Source of the DNA: Saccharicrinis carchari
GTDB lineage: Bacteria; Bacteroidota; Bacteroidia; Bacteroidales; Marinilabiliaceae
Length of the DNA stretch: 64,000 nt
Assembly: GCF_900182605.1 (NCBI RefSeq)
Contig: NZ_FXTB01000006.1
Location: forward strand, 62,001 to 126,000
Direction of reading: 5' to 3'
Shown: piece by piece, positions 54,680-62,791 of the stretch
Numbering within the stretch: the first letter of the stretch is position 1
Layout of the letters: each line of letters opens with the position of its first letter
Notes under the pieces: model-generated
Seen by the model: only the letters and a program-made list of their open reading frames with translations
Databases searched by the model: none
Told to the model about the DNA's origin: nothing
Translations under genes and position numbers: made by a program

Positions 54680-55666
54680 ATGCCCAAGTATTCTGTAATT
54701 ATACCGGTGTATAACCGTCCGCACGAACTAGACGAACTACTGCACAGCCTAACACTCGTAAACTATAAAGATTTTGAAGTTATTGTTGTGGAGGACGGAT
54801 CGCAACGCAGCTCTAAAGATATTTGTGCACATTATAAAAATAAGCTGAATCTGCGATACGAATACCAGAACAACACCGGCCCCGGACCTGCGCGCAACAC
54901 CGGTGCAGGATTAGCTCAAGGCGACTATTTTTTGTTTTTTGATTCCGATTGTCTGATTCCGGCGGAGTATTTTAACAGGGTAGATGAAAAACTGGACAAT
55001 GTAGATTGTTTCGGCGGACCCGATATGGCCCACCCATCGTTTAACACCATTCAAAAGGCCATCAGCTATTCCATGACGGCTACCCTGACCACAGGCGGTA
55101 TAAGAGGCGGAAAAAAGAAACTGGATAAATTTTATCCCCGCAGTTTTAACATGGGCATAAAAAAGGAAGTATTTCAGGAACTGAAAGGATTTGCAAAACT
55201 CCGTTTTGGCGAAGATCTGGATTTTAGCATGCGCATACTTGAGGCCGGCTATACCACCAAACTGATTATAGAGGCCGGCGTTTATCACAAACGCCGCAAC
55301 AATTTCAAATCGTTTTTTAAACAGGTATATAACTCCGGTATTGCTCGCATTAATTTAAACTATCGCCATCCCGGATCGCTAAAAATGGTTCATGCCTTGC
55401 CGGCTCTGTTTACCATTGGATACATCATTACCATATTGGCAGGCATCTACTTTCCATCTTTTTACCTTTTGGCACTTTTTCCGTGGATAATATTTATTGT
55501 AGATGCCTCTATACAAAGTAAAAGTGTAAAGGTGGGCATGGCATCAAGCCTGGCCGCCATGGTACAAATAGTTGGCTATGGCTTGGGATTCATCTCGGCC
55601 ACAATAAAACGTAAGCTATTCAGAGGCCGGGAATTTACCGCCTACGAGAAGAATTTTTACGACTAA
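54680..55666 (+). CDS. Family 2 glycosyltransferase with C-terminal membrane helices
   Basis: 328 residues. GT-A fold domain ~1-230: YSVIIPVYNRPHELDELLHS, FEVIVVEDGS, GPARNTGAGLAQGDYFLFF then DSD (metal-binding), FGEDLDFSMRILEAGY as acceptor motif. Two or three TM helices ~245-315. Membrane-anchored on the cytoplasmic face; likely adds a sugar in surface polysaccharide or glycolipid synthesis, donor and acceptor unknown. Stands alone, not in a polysaccharide cluster. Confidence 0.92.
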   Translation: MPKYSVIIPVYNRPHELDELLHSLTLVNYKDFEVIVVEDGSQRSSKDICAHYKNKLNLRYEYQNNTGPGPARNTGAGLAQGDYFLFFDSDCLIPAEYFNRVDEKLDNVDCFGGPDMAHPSFNTIQKAISYSMTATLTTGGIRGGKKKLDKFYPRSFNMGIKKEVFQELKGFAKLRFGEDLDFSMRILEAGYTTKLIIEAGVYHKRRNNFKSFFKQVYNSGIARINLNYRHPGSLKMVHALPALFTIGYIITILAGIYFPSFYLLALFPWIIFIVDASIQSKSVKVGMASSLAAMVQIVGYGLGFISATIKRKLFRGREFTAYEKNFYD

Positions 55667-55692
55667 AATTAAAAACCCCTCGTAGTATTAAT

Positions 55693-55902
55693 TCAATTCA
55701 TACCAAACCTGTACAATTTGGAATTATTTTGCAAAGGCGAAACATGATTTTTTGAATAACCGAGTACAAGGTCGATTATGTGTTGCGGTGGATTGAGATT
55801 TTCATCATCGAAAAAACTGTCGGGTAATTTCTCGAAAAAATCAATTAAAGCCAAACTGTATTCTTCCAGCTTGGCTAAATCCTGGGTAACATTTGAATTC
55901 AT
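55693..55902 (-). CDS. Small acidic protein downstream of an ECF sigma gene
   Basis: 69 residues from the ATG at 55900-55902 (MNSNVTQDLAKLEEY); the open frame extends 28 codons upstream but this start lies just after an AT-rich leader and removes an unlikely basic/hydrophobic N terminus. Helical and acidic (LALIDFFEKLPDSFFDDE, NPPQHIIDLVLGYSKN), no TM or signal. It lies 164 bp after the ECF sigma gene on the same strand. By position it might be a regulator of that sigma factor; it does not resemble a classical TM anti-sigma factor. Function unknown. Confidence 0.6.
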   Translation of the reverse strand: MNSNVTQDLAKLEEYSLALIDFFEKLPDSFFDDENLNPPQHIIDLVLGYSKNHVSPLQNNSKLYRFGMN

Positions 55903-56066
55903 AGGCGTTTTTTTCACTATGTACAATTTAAACAACTGTAGTTTTCGATACAAATGCCCATTGACCATCAATGCAAAAACGATCAAAACATTACATTTAA
56001 ATATCGGTATCTAATCTTTAACACACAGTTAAAAAACGCCGAATATTTTCAATTATTGCAAAAAAA

Positions 56067-56657
56067 TTAAATTGTTAGCGAAATATTTTTCTCTTCAACC
56101 ATTGTGCGCATATTTATTAGCGCATATCGCATCCTGCCAAGGGCTGTATTTATGCTCACTCCGGTTTCTTCGGCAATCTCTTTAAAGCTAAGCCCCATAA
56201 AATGTCTGAGCCTGACTACTTCCTTTTGATTGTCGGGCAGTAGCTCCAGCAGTTCGCTTACGTCGTTTAAAATTTGCGTGTACACCATTTTATCCTCTAC
56301 CGTAGCATCGGCATATTTTGTAGAGTTAAGCAAATCGTATTCGTTGTCGTCGTTGGACACCACCTTCATATGCTTTTGCTTGCGGTAAAAATCGATGACC
56401 AAATTATGGGCAATACGCATCACCCACGACGGAAACCTTCCGTTATCGACGTATTTACCTCTTTTCAGATTTTGAATCACCTTAATAAAAGTATCCTGAA
56501 ATATGTCTTCGGCCAGTTCCTGCTGTTTTACCAGCATTAGTATGTAGGAGTAAATTTTATTCTTATGCCTGTCTATGAGAACTTGCAAACATTTCTCATC
56601 GCCTGATATAAAAGCTTGAACCAAGCTGTTATCGGGCATTTTTTGAATGCTCTTCAT
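56067..56657 (-). CDS. ECF sigma-70 factor (RpoE-like)
   Basis: 196 residues. Region 2: IDRHKNKIYSYILMLVKQQ, LAEDIFQDTFIKVIQNL, GRFPSWVMRIAHNLVIDFYR. Region 4: LELLPDNQKEVVRLRHFMG, LSFKEIAEETGVSINTALG, RMRYALINMR. This is the near-universal Bacteroidota ECF type, often not linked to an anti-sigma gene. Followed by the 69-residue unknown protein. Confidence 0.94.
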   Translation of the reverse strand: MKSIQKMPDNSLVQAFISGDEKCLQVLIDRHKNKIYSYILMLVKQQELAEDIFQDTFIKVIQNLKRGKYVDNGRFPSWVMRIAHNLVIDFYRKQKHMKVVSNDDNEYDLLNSTKYADATVEDKMVYTQILNDVSELLELLPDNQKEVVRLRHFMGLSFKEIAEETGVSINTALGRMRYALINMRTMVEEKNISLTI

Positions 56658-57107
56658 GCTTAAGTAATTTTTAATTAAGCGTAAATATTTGCAATAGGCA
56701 TTTGTTTTTTAGAATGGTTAATCAAATCACATTTAGTGACATGCAAAAAAACAAAAAAAATCAATTACAAACAAATGAAGTGTATTCTTTCTGAATACCA
56801 AATACAAAACTATGATGCATACTCTGCCGAGTAGGCGTTTGCAAGCACAACATCCCTCCAATCAAATCAATATTAGTCCAAAAAATCGGCTACCCAGACT
56901 GTTGCTGAAGCTTTGAAAAAAATCTACTTACCTATAAATAAACCCATCCTTAAAGTATCAAACAGATAGCAAATACCGCATTATTATTACTATTTATCTT
57001 TTTTTATTGCATTTTTATTATATTTCCATATCTTTATCCCGATATTTGTTACATATCAAAACTAAAGAAACACAATTAATAACTATTCTAATTCAAACAA
57101 GAAGCCT
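56658..57107. other. Gene-free spacer between divergent sigma factor and asnB
   Basis: 450 bp, very AT-rich, no supported gene. GATATTTG at 57041-57048 (one base off TAnnTTTG) may serve asnB, ~60 nt before its ATG. The sigma promoter was not found. Confidence 0.4.
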
Positions 57108-58694
57108 ATGTGCGGATTTGCAGTTTATACCGGAAGCGATAAGATGGACAAAATTTTGTTTGCCAGTGAGTTCAACAGAATCAAATACAGAGGACCGGAT
57201 AATTCAGTGTTCAGAGACTTTGGAAAACAAGGCTGGATGGGATTTCATCGTTTAAGCATAATGGATGTGTCGAACAATGGAAACCAGCCTCTTGAATACC
57301 AAAACATCCATTTGGTGTGTAATGGTGAAGTATACAACTCTCCCCAACTGCGTAAAAAGTACGAAGATCACTATCATTTTATGTCGACCAGTGATTGTGA
57401 AGTAATTATCCCCTTATTTTTAGATAAAGGGATTAAGGAGACCGTGTGTGCGTTGGATGCTGAATTTGTATTTGTAATTTACGATTCAGCAGAAAACAAA
57501 TACTTTGCAGCCCGCGATCCTATTGGTATCCGACCATTGTTTTACGGTTATTCAGCCACAGGGGATATCCTATTTTCCAGCGAAATGAAAACATTACATT
57601 CGTTCTGTCAGGAGATAAAACCATTTCCTCCCGGACATTATTACGATGGCGAAGAGTTTATTTGCTACCGTGATATCTCAAAAGTAGAAACCTTTGCCCA
57701 CCACAAGCTGAACGAAATATTCCGTAACATCAACGAAAAATTGACACGGGGGATTGAAAAACGACTTCATGCCGACGTTCCGGTTGGTTTCCTTTGCAGC
57801 GGTGGGCTGGATTCTAGCTTAGTATGCGCAGTAGCTGCCAAAATGCTGAAGTGCCCTATTAAAACATTTGCCATAGGCATAGAAGATGACCCCATAGATA
57901 CTAAATATGCACGCATCGTAGCCGATTATTTGGGGGCCGATCATACCGAAGTACTGTTTACAAAACAAGATATTTTTGATAACCTCAGTACTTTAATATA
58001 TAACATCGAAACCTGGGACATAACAACCATCAGGGCTTCCGTGGGCATGTATCTTATTTGTAAATACATCAGCGAAAACACCGACGTAAAAGTATTAATG
58101 ACGGGCGAAATTGCAGATGAAATTTTCGGTTACAAATATACCGACTTCGCCCCCAGTCCAGCTGCTTTTCAGAAGGAAGCCGAAAAACGTCTGAACGAAA
58201 TCCATCAATACGATGTACTGCGTGCCGACCGATGCATATCGTCATGTGGTCTGGAAGCCCGCGTACCTTTTGGCGACCTCGACTTTGTGGATTACGTAAT
58301 GCGCATAGCACCCGAAATTAAAATGAACAATACCGGCATAGGAAAATACCTGTTACGTAAAGCTTTTGAAGATGATTATTTACCGCAGGAAATCCTATAT
58401 CGGCAAAAAGCGGCTTTTTCGGATGCCGTTGGGCACAGTTGCGTGGATCACTTAAAAGCCTGTGCCGAAGAAATGTACAGCTATCCCGACCTTGCTAATG
58501 CCGCAGAAAAATATCCCCACGGCACTCCCTTCTCCAAAGAATCACTGATGTACCGCGATATTTTTGAGATGCACTTCCCCGGAAGATCAGGTCTTATCAA
58601 AAACTTTTGGATGCCTAACAAGGAATGGGAAAACTGCAACGTGAATGACCCCAGCGCACGGGTACTGCCTAACTATGGAGCTAGCGGAGTGTGA
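57108..58694 (+). CDS. asnB: Asparagine synthetase B (glutamine-hydrolysing)
   Basis: 528 residues. N-terminal glutaminase with nucleophile Cys2 (MCGFAVYTG), RIKYRGPDNS, GFHRLSIMDVS, CNGEVYN. C-terminal synthetase with the PP-loop GFLCSGGLDSSLV, MTGEIADEIFGYKYTDF, DRCISSCGLEARVPFGD and GIGKYLLRKAFED. Makes asparagine from aspartate, glutamine and ATP. The start at MCGF is fixed because Cys must be residue 2. Stop is 15 bp from the convergent unknown operon. Confidence 0.95.
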   Translation: MCGFAVYTGSDKMDKILFASEFNRIKYRGPDNSVFRDFGKQGWMGFHRLSIMDVSNNGNQPLEYQNIHLVCNGEVYNSPQLRKKYEDHYHFMSTSDCEVIIPLFLDKGIKETVCALDAEFVFVIYDSAENKYFAARDPIGIRPLFYGYSATGDILFSSEMKTLHSFCQEIKPFPPGHYYDGEEFICYRDISKVETFAHHKLNEIFRNINEKLTRGIEKRLHADVPVGFLCSGGLDSSLVCAVAAKMLKCPIKTFAIGIEDDPIDTKYARIVADYLGADHTEVLFTKQDIFDNLSTLIYNIETWDITTIRASVGMYLICKYISENTDVKVLMTGEIADEIFGYKYTDFAPSPAAFQKEAEKRLNEIHQYDVLRADRCISSCGLEARVPFGDLDFVDYVMRIAPEIKMNNTGIGKYLLRKAFEDDYLPQEILYRQKAAFSDAVGHSCVDHLKACAEEMYSYPDLANAAEKYPHGTPFSKESLMYRDIFEMHFPGRSGLIKNFWMPNKEWENCNVNDPSARVLPNYGASGV

Positions 58695-58709
58695 TAACCA
58701 CTGATTATT

Positions 58710-59291
58710 TTATACCGTATCGGGCAAAAACTCCATCCACAGCTCTTCCGATTGTACAATATTTATTTGCTGTGGTTTAGAGGTAATATACCATTCCACC
58801 TCTATAACAAAGCTGTACCATTGTGGCTCCGAAGATGTTAATTCGATCACATAAGCCTCTACCTCATCCTTTTCAAAAGCATGCGGCTGAGGCTTTGGGC
58901 CAAATTTCTTAGCTCTTACATCGTAATTCTTTTCATGGGGCTTAAGTACAACCTTGTACGTATATTGGGGTATGGGGGCGGCTGTTTCAACTTGTTTTTG
59001 TTTTTCGCATGGACCATTACCTTGTACCTTGAGCCACATTTGGGTCATCACGGCCTTTCCGCCACTCGCATTAACAAGGTTAAATTTTATTTCCCCGGCA
59101 TTGCTCCAGGGTGGGGGTTGATTAGTTTTCATTCCGGCAAACTCAAGCCTGGGTATAAGGGCCTTCTTACCCTTATTACTTTTCACCCAGGGCCGCAATA
59201 TACCTACTACACCACCTATAAGTGTAATAAGTGCCGCTAAAGCAGCCATAACACCGGTTTTACTGTTCAAAAAATCCAGAACACTTTCCAT
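58710..59291 (-). CDS. Membrane-anchored protein of unknown function
   Basis: 193 residues. One N-terminal TM helix (~13-33, GVMAALAALITLIGGVVGIL), then a basic linker and a beta-rich domain (IPRLEFAGMKTNQPP, AGEIKFNLVNASGGKAVMTQ, YTYKVVLKPHEKNYDV, EVEAYVIELTSSEPQWYSF, QSEELWMEFLPDTV). The NxxGGxA region resembles uncharacterised 'N-anchored Ig-like' effectors, without certainty. Two bp separate it from the upstream split gene; one operon of three frames. Confidence 0.75.
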   Translation of the reverse strand: MESVLDFLNSKTGVMAALAALITLIGGVVGILRPWVKSNKGKKALIPRLEFAGMKTNQPPPWSNAGEIKFNLVNASGGKAVMTQMWLKVQGNGPCEKQKQVETAAPIPQYTYKVVLKPHEKNYDVRAKKFGPKPQPHAFEKDEVEAYVIELTSSEPQWYSFVIEVEWYITSKPQQINIVQSEELWMEFLPDTV

Positions 59292-59293
59292 CC

Positions 59294-59797
59294 TTAATTG
59301 TTTTTTAATATGGCCTGCGCCATTTCTTTTTTGCCTTGATAAAGGTAAACACTTGATAGGTACCTGCCTATTACTTTATCATCGGGATCACTTTCATTTA
59401 AATGCGCGAATAGCTTTTCTGCCTTCTGGTAATCTTTCTGATTATACGCTTCTTTTGCATCGTTAAAAGCTTGCTTGTTACTATTGCTGTAAAGAATTAT
59501 ATTTTCCCTTACCGGCTCTTCCGGAATCAAATCCCACATTCGGGTAACTTCTGCCGGGTTTAATAAATCAATAAGGGTATTACTTGTTTGATCCAGTAAC
59601 ACAGACGATCCATCTGCGAGCCGCACCCGTAAAAAAGTATGCCACACCTTGTTGACGGTACCCATTTGAACAGCAGTAATAAAATGTGTCATATTATAAC
59701 TTATCTCCTCGCCGGCTCGGTCAAATGCTTCGGCCTCTTGAGACGATATCCGTTTTTTATAGCGCTCACGCAATTCACCTATCATCTCACCATACAA
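59294..59797 (-). CDS. Unknown protein with TPR-like C terminus; downstream half of a frameshifted gene
   Basis: 167 residues from the ATG at 59797, but the same frame is open further upstream to ~59870, reading GIYNIPTQNQYSESEAEDLY, and continues the preceding frame if one base is added to the A8 tract at 59852-59859. Seen: AGEEISYNMTHFITAVQMG, KVWHTFLRVRLADGSSVLLD, a C-terminal TPR-like pair (AYNQKDYQKAEKLFAHLN, VIGRYLSSVYLYQGKKEMAQ). Probably the C-terminal part of a ~324-residue protein. Function unknown. Confidence 0.65.
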   Translation of the reverse strand: MYGEMIGELRERYKKRISSQEAEAFDRAGEEISYNMTHFITAVQMGTVNKVWHTFLRVRLADGSSVLLDQTSNTLIDLLNPAEVTRMWDLIPEEPVRENIILYSNSNKQAFNDAKEAYNQKDYQKAEKLFAHLNESDPDDKVIGRYLSSVYLYQGKKEMAQAILKNN

Positions 59798-60267
59798 ATC
59801 TTCGGCCTCCGATTCGGAATATTGGTTTTGGGTGGGTATGTTATAAATCCCTTTTTTTTGTTGCTTTGATTATAAGAATTTACAATGGCCTGATAAGTAT
59901 GCTCATTGAATGCTTTTGATATTCTGGGCTCAACTTCCAGAATATACCTGTAAAAATCCTTATTTTCCCTTATCTCATCAAACAGTTCGTCATCGTTCAT
60001 CTCAAACTCCAAGCCACGAAGTTTTAATACATGTTCCAGGTTATTTAAAAACAAAGCATCGTTCATAACCCTGGCATTTTCCTTTCGTTCGGGGGGAACG
60101 CTTATTTCCATCCAGTCCATCTCGGCAAATAGGGAGGGGTGGATATTTTCAATAAAATTATTCAGCGCCATATCGTAGCTTGCCTGGCTATCGGCATACA
60201 TCAACCCCTTTATTATGCCCACATTAATGGCTCTCTCCCTGGCCGGATACAAACTGGCTCGTTTCAT
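59782..60267 (-). CDS. Unknown protein, upstream half of a frameshifted gene
   Basis: 161 residues as read. No signal or TM. Helical, acidic: YDMALNNFIENIHPSLFAEM, VMNDALFLNNLEHVLKLRGL, DELFDEIRENKDFYRYILEV, FNEHTYQAIVNSYNQSNKKK. Just after the Lys run (A8 on the coding strand, 59852-59859) the frame turns into a basic, Pro-rich tail (GFITYPPKTNIPNRRPK) that ends at TGA, overlapping the next frame by 16 bp. The other frame across the same bases looks like real protein, so this tail is likely out of frame. See the frameshift finding. Confidence 0.65.
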   Translation of the reverse strand: MKRASLYPARERAINVGIIKGLMYADSQASYDMALNNFIENIHPSLFAEMDWMEISVPPERKENARVMNDALFLNNLEHVLKLRGLEFEMNDDELFDEIRENKDFYRYILEVEPRISKAFNEHTYQAIVNSYNQSNKKKGFITYPPKTNIPNRRPKICMVR

Positions 60268-60489
60268 AAATCAATTATTAAATGGTTAACTCCCCGTTAA
60301 AAACAGGCAGAGAATTTACTATATGGCTTAAGGTAATAAAACCCTGATTAAATTACGGCATTAAAATGGGTCTGAAAAAATGGTTTTGGTACGAGCCCTT
60401 TATTTACACTTAATAATTTACGCTCCTTTAATAGGTAAGCAATGGTTTTATCGTTGTATTTTGTAAATTCGCAACAAACTACATAATAC

Positions 60490-61005
60490 ATGAGTAATTT
60501 TAAAGAAGACCTAATGAAGGTGAAAGCTTTTGCCTTTGACGTAGATGGGGTTTTGTCTGCCCAGATTATAACCATGGATGCCGAAGGAATCCCTTTACGC
60601 ACCATTAACATAAAGGACGGCTATGCCTTGCAACTGGCCATTAAACTAGGCTATCCTATAGCCATTATCACCGGCGGGAATACCGAAGCAGTAAAAAAAC
60701 GTTACCATCAACTGGGCATTGAAGATATATACATGAGTGCTTCGGAAAAAATACCCCCATTGAACAAATGGTTAAAAAAACGAAATCTGAAACCCGAAGA
60801 GGTGATGTATATGGGCGACGACCTACCTGATTATCCGGTTATGGATATTGTTGGAGCTCCGGTTTGTCCGGCAGATGCCGTTGAAGAAATCAAGTCGCTC
60901 TGCAAATACATCAGTCATAAAAACGGCGGCGAGGGTTGTGCACGCGATGTCATTGAACAGGTTCTCCGGGCACATGGTAAGTGGGGCTTTGATCATCGCT
61001 GGTGA
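60490..61005 (+). CDS. kdsC: 3-deoxy-D-manno-octulosonate 8-phosphate phosphatase (KdsC, HAD family)
   Basis: 171 residues, compact HAD phosphatase without cap domain. Removes phosphate from KDO-8-P in LPS inner-core synthesis. Motif I FAFDVDGVL, motif II IAIITGGNTEAVKKR, motif III Lys in ASEKIPPLNKWL, motif IV YMGDDLPDYPVM. Its TGA stop is the first base triplet of a tandem repeat. Followed by a prenyltransferase gene 122 bp downstream. Confidence 0.93.
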   Translation: MSNFKEDLMKVKAFAFDVDGVLSAQIITMDAEGIPLRTINIKDGYALQLAIKLGYPIAIITGGNTEAVKKRYHQLGIEDIYMSASEKIPPLNKWLKKRNLKPEEVMYMGDDLPDYPVMDIVGAPVCPADAVEEIKSLCKYISHKNGGEGCARDVIEQVLRAHGKWGFDHRW

Positions 61006-61072
61006 ACAGTTATCAGTGAACAGTTATCAGTGAACAGTTATCAGTGAACAGTTATCAGGTATCAGTTACCAG
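61003..61072 (+). repeat. 14-bp tandem repeat at the kdsC 3' end
   Basis: Four exact copies of TGAACAGTTATCAG (61003-61058) and a degenerate fifth to ~61072. The first three bases of copy one are the kdsC stop codon. The unit is not a multiple of three, and copy number may vary between strains. Confidence 0.9.
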
Positions 61073-61127
61073 GTAAAAACTTACTCTTGATAATTTGTGC
61101 TATATCAACAATCAAACACCAAAAAAC

Positions 61128-62072
61128 ATGATATCATTATTACGATTAGTACGTTTACCTAATCTAATTATCATTGCCCTGCTGCAAAGTTTAATTAGGT
61201 ATGGACTCATCCTTCCTATTTTAAATTATTATGGCTACGATCCGGTGTTGTCCCATTTCCGGTTTGGGTTGTTGGTATTGGCTACTGCCTGTCTGGCGGC
61301 ATCGGGATATGTAATTAATGATTACTTCGACATTAAAATCGACCGCCTGAACCGTCCGCAAAAAATGGTTATCGACAATGGATTAAAAAGGCGTGAGGCC
61401 ATGTTTTTACATGTCATCCTCACCTTTGTAGGCGTATTTACAGGTCTGTTCCTCTCGTATGTAGCACGCAAAGAAACCTGGGCACTGTTATTTTTAGCCA
61501 TACCCTTAATTCTATGGTACTACTCCACCACCTTTAAAAAACAAGGTTTTATTGGCAACTTGGTAGTTTCCGGTTTAACGGCTTTGGTGACCATAGTGGT
61601 GGTTTCCTTAGAGTTTGCCATGTTGGAACGCGTTCACGGAAGTGCTGTTATTAACTCCGAAGCTTGCTCTACGGCTTGGTTCTGGACGCTGGGTTTTGCT
61701 TTTTTTGCCTTTGTAACAACGCTAATCCGGGAAGTGGTAAAAGATATGGAAGATTTGTACGGCGACGAAAAAGGAGGCTGCCGTACCCTGCCCATTGAAA
61801 TAGGAATTAAATATGCCAAAATATTCGTTCTCATACTTACATGTGGCACCCTATCGTCGATCTGGGGGCTTTATTTTTATATTGATATACTAAACAACTC
61901 TTCCGTTACGCTGTGGTACATCCTATGCCTGATTACCCTGCCCTTTTTATGGTCTACGTACCTGCTGTTTAAATCGGATACCCCTAAAGCCTATCACCGC
62001 TTAAGTACGTGGTATAAGCTTATTATGCTGGCAGGCATATTATTCATCCTGGTAGCGAGACAGTTATTCTGA
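61128..62072 (+). CDS. UbiA-family prenyltransferase (geranylgeranylglycerol-phosphate geranylgeranyltransferase-like)
   Basis: 314 residues from ATG 61128; the frame extends to a TTG at 61095 but MISLLRLVRLPNLI is the usual family start. About eight TM helices. Two Asp-rich motifs: NDYFDIKIDRLNRP and DMEDLYGDEKGGCRTLPIE, which bind Mg-diphosphate. Transfers a polyprenyl group to a lipid or quinone precursor in the membrane. The DGGGP-type subfamily is common in Bacteroidota, where the true substrate is not settled. Between kdsC and maf. Confidence 0.9.
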   Translation: MISLLRLVRLPNLIIIALLQSLIRYGLILPILNYYGYDPVLSHFRFGLLVLATACLAASGYVINDYFDIKIDRLNRPQKMVIDNGLKRREAMFLHVILTFVGVFTGLFLSYVARKETWALLFLAIPLILWYYSTTFKKQGFIGNLVVSGLTALVTIVVVSLEFAMLERVHGSAVINSEACSTAWFWTLGFAFFAFVTTLIREVVKDMEDLYGDEKGGCRTLPIEIGIKYAKIFVLILTCGTLSSIWGLYFYIDILNNSSVTLWYILCLITLPFLWSTYLLFKSDTPKAYHRLSTWYKLIMLAGILFILVARQLF

Positions 62073-62126
62073 TTTTAAACTAATTCGCATTCAACCAATA
62101 GTTTTAACTTGCCGAATATAAACCGC

Positions 62127-62711
62127 ATGCTTCAAAACCATTTAAAACATTACCAAATCATATTAGCCTCCCAATCACCCCGGCGTGCCGAGCTCTTAAA
62201 GCAGCTGGGTTTGGATTTTAGCTTGGACTGCAAGAGTGTTGAGGAGATATACCCCAAAGGCCTAAAAAACAAAGAAATAGCAATATACCTCTCCCAATTA
62301 AAAGCATCGCCCTTTCAAAAAGAAGTGCGCAACACCAACAAATTGGTCATTACTTCCGATACAATCGTTTGCCTGGGCAATGAAGTGCTCGGGAAGCCTA
62401 CAGATAGAAATGATGCCATTAACATGCTCAAAAAACTATCCGGAAAATTACACGAGGTAATTACGGGCGTAAGCCTGACGAGCAGTAACAAACAAAAATC
62501 CTTCGCAGTGGCTACCCAGGTATTTTTTAAAACGCTACCCATTACAGAGATAGAATATTATGTAGATAATTTTGAGCCCTACGATAAAGCAGGCGCTTAT
62601 GGCATTCAGGAGTGGATAGGCATGACGGGCATCGAAAAAATTGAAGGCTCCTATTTTAACGTGGTAGGGCTACCGCTGCAAAAATTATACATGGAATTGA
62701 TGAAGTTTTAG
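62127..62711 (+). CDS. Maf-family nucleoside triphosphate pyrophosphatase
   Basis: 194 residues from ATG 62127; the frame extends to a TTG at 62109. House-cleaning enzyme hydrolysing non-canonical or dTTP/UTP-type nucleotides. Seen: IILASQSPRRAELLKQLGL, VITSDTIVCLGNEVLGKP with the catalytic Asp, and YDKAGAYGIQEWIG. Probably last gene of kdsC-prenyltransferase-maf. Confidence 0.94.
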   Translation: MLQNHLKHYQIILASQSPRRAELLKQLGLDFSLDCKSVEEIYPKGLKNKEIAIYLSQLKASPFQKEVRNTNKLVITSDTIVCLGNEVLGKPTDRNDAINMLKKLSGKLHEVITGVSLTSSNKQKSFAVATQVFFKTLPITEIEYYVDNFEPYDKAGAYGIQEWIGMTGIEKIEGSYFNVVGLPLQKLYMELMKF

Positions 62712-62791
62712 CGGAAGTTGAAACCTTCACGAATCGTAGTTAAATGCCAAAGTGAAGATTGGCTATCGTATTTTAGGTAAATAAAAAAATA

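Noticed and set aside
59294-59797. Active transglutaminase call for the TPR-like protein
   Set aside because: His and Asp-like positions are present in KVWHTFLRVRLADGSSVLLD, but no Cys lies at the expected upstream position, so activity cannot be claimed.
61003-61072. Direct repeats considered as a CRISPR array
   Set aside because: Units of 14 bp are directly abutting without spacers, and no cas genes are near.
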